The position numbers and the translations under genes are program-made. This document shows positions 14,592 to 17,418 of a stretch of DNA of 17,418 nt, piece after piece; positions within the stretch are counted from its first letter, which is position 1, and the number at the start of each line of letters is the position of its first letter. The notes under the pieces are model-generated. The model saw nothing but the letters and a program-made list of their open reading frames with translations, was not told where the DNA came from and did no database searches. The stretch lies in contig JADZET010000387.1 in assembly GCA_020850375.1 (NCBI GenBank), forward strand, positions 1-17,418. Direction: 5' to 3'. The DNA comes from Phycisphaeraceae bacterium. GTDB lineage: Bacteria > Planctomycetota > Phycisphaerae > Phycisphaerales > Phycisphaeraceae.

Positions 14592-15041
14592 TTACTCCCC
14601 CGGCTCCACCACCCCGCGTCCGCGCTTGATCTGCCCGCGCTGCTTCTTCGCCTCGATGCGTCGCCTCTTCGACGCCCTCGTCGGCCGCGTCGCCCGCCGG
14701 ACCTTCACGGGCTTCTGCGCCTCGACGATCATCGCCCGAAGCTTGAGCAGGCACGCCTCCTTGTTCGCCGACTGCGACCGGCTCTCCTGGTTGACGAAGC
14801 TCAGTTCCTCTTCCCCCGCCCAGCCCGCGATCGTCAGCAGCCGGCGGTACACGCGCAACGGCAACGCCCCGGCCAGCGCCGCCAGCGGCACGCACAACCG
14901 CGCCTTGGTCGAGAGTTTGTTGACGTTCTGCCCGCCCGGCCCCGAGCTGCGGGCGAAGCTCCACCGCAGCCCCTCAGCCGCCAGCCTCACCCCCGGCCCG
15001 ACCTCCACGCCCCCGCCGCCCTGGACCGCCTCGGGCGTCAC
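14592..15041 (-). CDS. arfB: ArfB-like (YaeJ/ICT1) peptidyl-tRNA hydrolase, ribosome rescue
   Basis: This 149-residue protein has a class I release-factor catalytic domain but no codon-recognition domain. RSSGPGGQNVNK (31-42) carries the GGQ motif that hydrolyses peptidyl-tRNA in the ribosome. The C-terminal tail (about 112-144) is strongly basic, with RRATRPTRASKRRR and KKQRGQIKRGRG. In ArfB such a tail enters the empty mRNA channel of stalled ribosomes. The length matches E. coli ArfB (140 residues). A GTG start at 15041 is chosen because it overlaps the stop codon of the upstream membrane-protein gene as GTGA, a classic translational-coupling junction. The open frame above it (to 15293) has no family sequence. 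The alternative would be another small RF-like factor, but the basic tail favours ArfB. Confidence 0.88.
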   Translation of the reverse strand: MTPEAVQGGGGVEVGPGVRLAAEGLRWSFARSSGPGGQNVNKLSTKARLCVPLAALAGALPLRVYRRLLTIAGWAGEEELSFVNQESRSQSANKEACLLKLRAMIVEAQKPVKVRRATRPTRASKRRRIEAKKQRGQIKRGRGVVEPGE

Positions 15042-15331
15042 GACTGCCTCGTCCCGCCGCGCATCATCAGGCCCGCCGTCGAGAAGACCGAGAGGTAGAC
15101 GACCAGCAGCGCCAGCCCCGCCAGCGGATTGCCCAGCATCGTGACCCCGTAGATCACGCACACCGACGGCACCAGGAGGCTCGCCCGCTCGCCGAGGTTG
15201 GGCTTGATGTTCTGGGCCTGCGACCCGGCCGACAGCTTGCGCCCGATGTACTGCAGGCGCGGGATCAGCGCCGCCGTCCCGAGCAGCAGGCACATGTAGA
15301 AATCCGGTCTGTTCAGGAAGCTCCAGTTCAT
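15038..15331 (-). CDS. Small membrane protein of unknown function
   Basis: I do not recognise this 97-residue protein. It begins MNWSFLNRPDFYMCLLLGTA with a hydrophobic first segment (about 10-25). A polar, basic middle (RKLSAGSQAQNIKPNLGER, 31-49) follows, and then two hydrophobic segments (about 51-67 and 69-88). Three membrane helices or a hairpin plus one are likely. ATG 15331 is preceded by an AAGGG-like site on the minus strand; the open frame above it (to 15466) runs through a repeat and looks non-coding. Its stop overlaps the GTG start of the ArfB-like gene by 4 bp. The EF-G-like gene ends 147 bp upstream, so it may be the middle gene of an operon. The coupling suggests a related role, but no function can be assigned. 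Confidence 0.7.
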   Translation of the reverse strand: MNWSFLNRPDFYMCLLLGTAALIPRLQYIGRKLSAGSQAQNIKPNLGERASLLVPSVCVIYGVTMLGNPLAGLALLVVYLSVFSTAGLMMRGGTRQS

Positions 15332-15342
15332 GATGGGCCCTT

Positions 15343-15476
15343 GATTGCCGGTGGGTGATTGTCGATTTGCGATGCCGATTGTAGTCGAAGACGAACCCCC
15401 GCGGTCCCCGGGCCGCCGCCTACGGCGGTCAGCGGCCTCTCTCACATCGGTAATCGCAAATCGCACATCGGCAATC
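15343..15476. repeat. Nested inverted repeat enclosing a GC-rich hairpin
   Basis: GATTGCCG (15343-15350) pairs with CGGCAATC (15469-15476). Inside it, CGATTTGCGAT (15363-15373) pairs with ATCGCAAATCG (15453-15463). In the centre GGCCG/CGGCC (15411-15415, 15433-15437) and CCGCC/GGCGG (15416-15420, 15424-15428) form a hairpin with a TAC loop. The element fills the gap between the EF-G-like gene and the small membrane-protein gene. It resembles a dispersed intergenic repeat and may modulate read-through. Confidence 0.65.
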
Positions 15477-15478
15477 CC

Positions 15479-17418
15479 TCAATCCTCCTCGGCCTTGGGC
15501 TTGTAGGCCGCCGCGATCTGGGCCTGGATGTTGCCCGGGACCGGGTCGTAGTGGCTGAACTCCATGGTGTACGACCCCTGCCCGCCGGTGACGCTCTTGA
15601 GCTGATTCTGGTAGTTGGCCACCTCCGCCAGCGGCACGATGGCCTTGATGGTCGACAGGTCCGTGCCGAGCATGTCCGTGCCCTGGATGCGCCCGCGCTT
15701 GCCCGAGAGGTCGCCGGTGATGTCGCCCATGTACTGATTGGGCACGGTCACCTCGATCTTGACACAGGGCTCGAGCAGCACGGGCTTGCCCTTCTGGATC
15801 GCGTCGATGAAGGCCCGCTTGCCCGCGGTGACGAAGGCGACTTCTTTCGAGTCCACCGGGTGGTACTTGCCGTCGGTGACCAGCACCCGCACGTCCTGCA
15901 GCGGGTAGCCGGCGATGGCGCCGGTCTCGAGCACCTGCCGCACGCCCTTCTCGATCGCCGGCAGGAACTGGTTGGGGATCGACCCGCCGAAGGTGTCGTC
16001 GACGAACTCGAAGCCGCTGCCGCGCTCGAGCGGCTCGATCCGCAGGAACACCTCCCCGAACTGACCCGCCCCACCGGTCTGCTTCTTGTGGCGGTGGTGG
16101 CCCTCGGCCTTGACCAGGACGGTCTCGCGGTAGGCGATCTTGGGCGGCTTGGTGTCGACCTCGATCCCGAACCGGCCCTTGAGCTTCTCGAGGATCACGC
16201 GCAGGTGCAGCTCGCCCAGGCCGCTGATCACCGTCTCGTGCGTGATCGGGTCACGGCGGACGCGGAACGTGGGGTCCTCGTCGACGAACTTGGCCAGGGC
16301 GTCGCCGATCTTCTGCTCGTCGCCGCGCTTCTTGGGCTCGATGGCCAGGCCGTACATCGGCTCGGGATAGGCCGGCACGCGGACGTGCAGTTCGTCGCCG
16401 TCGTGCGACTCGTGCAGCACCGAGTCGAAGTGGACCTCGTCGACCTTCACCAGCGCCGCGATGTCGCCCGGCACAGCCGCGTCGGTCTCGATCGTCTGCC
16501 CGCCCTGGAGCTTGTAGACGTGGGCCACGCGGATCGGCTTCTTGGCGCTGCCGATGATCAGCTGGGAGTCCTTCTTGACCGTGCCCTGGTGGACGCGGAA
16601 GACGCCCTGCTTGCCGAAGCGGTCGTTGACGACCTTGAAGATGTGCGCCACCGCCGGCTTGCCCCCGTCGAGCGCCACGGCCGTCTCTTTGGCGTCCGGC
16701 CCCGTCCCGTTGACGAACACCGGCGGGTTGCCCTCGGTGGGGTTGGGCGCCAGCTCCGCGAGCACCTTGAGGAACTCCTTGATCCCGACCGACTGCTCGT
16801 GGTTCGTGTGTGTCCGAGCGCTGGCGAAGCAGATCGGCACCAGATGCCCCTCGCGCAGGGCGGTCACGAACGGCTCGTGCAACTGCTCGGGCTTGACGTC
16901 GCCCTGCTCGAGATAGATCGCCATCAGGTCCTCGTCGACCTCCACGACCTGGTCGAGGATCTTGGTGTGCGCGTCGGAGATCGACCCCAGGTCCGACTCC
17001 CCGTCGTGGGCCGCGAAGCAGTCGAGGATCGCCTTGCCCCCCTGGGCCGGCAGGTTCACCGGCAGGCATTCCTTGCCGAAGGTCTTCTGGATCTGCTCGA
17101 CGACGGCCTCGAGGTCGACGTTCTCCGCGTCGATCTTGTTGACCACGATCATCCGGCAGAGCTTCTGCTCCTTGGCCCGCTCCATCAGGCGTCGCGTCAC
17201 CGGGTCCACGCCCGCCGAGGCGCTGACGACGATCACCGCCGTCTCGACCGCCGCCAGGGCCGCGAGAGACTGGCCCATGAAGTCGGCGAACCCGGGGGTG
17301 TCGATCAGGTTGATCTGCCTGCCCTGATGGCTCAGGTGCAGGACCGAGGAGAAGAGGCTGTGCCCGTGGGCCTTTTCCTCATCCGTGCAGTCGCTGACCG
17401 TGTTGCCCTTCTCGACCT
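15479..17418 (-). CDS. Elongation factor G-like translational GTPase, 5' end outside the window
   Basis: The frame is open to the window edge (last complete codon 17414-17416), giving 646 residues of a roughly 690-700-residue protein; the P-loop (G1) is off-window. The G3 motif DTPGF lies at visible residues 39-43 and G4 (VVNKID) at about 91-96, followed by domain II (PAVAHIFKVVNDRFGKQGVFRV). Domain III has ISGLGELHLRVILEKLKGRFG, domain IV has HKKQTGGAGQFGEV, and domain V has SKRGRIQGT-like and LAEVANYQNQLKSVTGGQGSY sequence. These features match the EF-G paralogue group (EF-G 2/FusA2-like) better than canonical FusA: the switch I region reads TVSDCTDEEKAHGHS instead of the usual RGIT form. 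It is not flanked by rpsL, rpsG or tuf, which also argues against the main fusA. It leads a minus-strand cluster with a membrane protein and an ArfB-like factor. Confidence 0.9.
   Translation of the reverse strand, partial: VEKGNTVSDCTDEEKAHGHSLFSSVLHLSHQGRQINLIDTPGFADFMGQSLAALAAVETAVIVVSASAGVDPVTRRLMERAKEQKLCRMIVVNKIDAENVDLEAVVEQIQKTFGKECLPVNLPAQGGKAILDCFAAHDGESDLGSISDAHTKILDQVVEVDEDLMAIYLEQGDVKPEQLHEPFVTALREGHLVPICFASARTHTNHEQSVGIKEFLKVLAELAPNPTEGNPPVFVNGTGPDAKETAVALDGGKPAVAHIFKVVNDRFGKQGVFRVHQGTVKKDSQLIIGSAKKPIRVAHVYKLQGGQTIETDAAVPGDIAALVKVDEVHFDSVLHESHDGDELHVRVPAYPEPMYGLAIEPKKRGDEQKIGDALAKFVDEDPTFRVRRDPITHETVISGLGELHLRVILEKLKGRFGIEVDTKPPKIAYRETVLVKAEGHHRHKKQTGGAGQFGEVFLRIEPLERGSGFEFVDDTFGGSIPNQFLPAIEKGVRQVLETGAIAGYPLQDVRVLVTDGKYHPVDSKEVAFVTAGKRAFIDAIQKGKPVLLEPCVKIEVTVPNQYMGDITGDLSGKRGRIQGTDMLGTDLSTIKAIVPLAEVANYQNQLKSVTGGQGSYTMEFSHYDPVPGNIQAQIAAAYKPKAEED

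Noticed and set aside
12694..14964. A 756-codon minus-strand open frame opposite the MATE gene
   Set aside because: It is Arg/Gly/Gln/Ala-rich without family motifs and overlaps both the MATE gene and the end of the agmatine deiminase gene in another frame. It is a GC-bias shadow.
14592..15041. A full peptide chain release factor (prfA/prfB) fragment
   Set aside because: The protein has the GGQ domain placed close to the N-terminus, a complete basic tail and a coupled start, which matches a whole ArfB-type protein instead of a truncated RF1/RF2.
13071..15098. A 675-codon plus-strand open frame over the MATE gene in another frame
   Set aside because: The translation is Arg/Pro/Ala low complexity, while the overlapping frame encodes an intact MATE transporter with RGAGDTR repeats.

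Overview
The window is GC-rich DNA, dense in genes and dominated by C-ending codons, and holds thirteen protein-coding genes, two of them cut by the window ends. I infer a planctomycete, most likely of the Phycisphaerae. The reasons are two secreted proteins ending in a short PEP-CTERM-like tail (PEP, hydrophobic stretch, Arg cluster), an AraC/PhyH/UroD-like catabolic-looking cluster, and several genes without a Shine-Dalgarno sequence. No rRNA, tRNA, transposase, integrase or CRISPR array was seen.

Layout. (1) 3-752: the 3' end of an SGNH/GDSL-hydrolase-like gene, closed by a strong intrinsic terminator (779-817). (2) 869-7206: a five-gene plus-strand oligopeptide-type ABC importer operon in the order OppC-type permease, substrate-binding protein, OppB-type permease, a second and enlarged OppC-type permease, and one OppD-type ATPase. 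It is unusual in having two C-type permeases and no OppF-type ATPase, and in a binding protein held by an N-terminal membrane helix. (3) 7240-8130 (minus): an AraC-family regulator, divergent from a PhyH-type Fe(II)/2-oxoglutarate dioxygenase (8265-9098), which is followed by a UroD/MtaA-superfamily protein (9272-10393). The last two are probably one catabolic unit controlled by the regulator, but no substrate can be read from the sequence. (4) 10576-11879: two tandem paralogous secreted PEP-CTERM-like proteins of an unrecognised family, followed by an intrinsic terminator. (5) 11976-14571: an agmatine-deiminase-family gene (minus) divergent from a MATE exporter (plus). (6) 14592-17418 (minus): an EF-G-like translational GTPase (5' end outside the window), then a 97-residue membrane protein, then an ArfB-like release factor that overlaps it by 4 bp (GTGA). 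This is a possible translation/ribosome-rescue operon.

The intergenic gaps are all under 200 bp. Several hold inverted repeats that look like members of dispersed families: a perfect 11-bp palindrome at 7218-7242, 27-bp arms built of 9-bp units at 9126-9228, and a nested repeat at 15343-15476. No clear new defence or mobile system was found. The best candidates for new biology are the PEP-CTERM paralogue pair, the atypical importer, the UroD-like protein without the usual zinc-thiol ligands, and the EF-G-like/membrane protein/ArfB-like operon.
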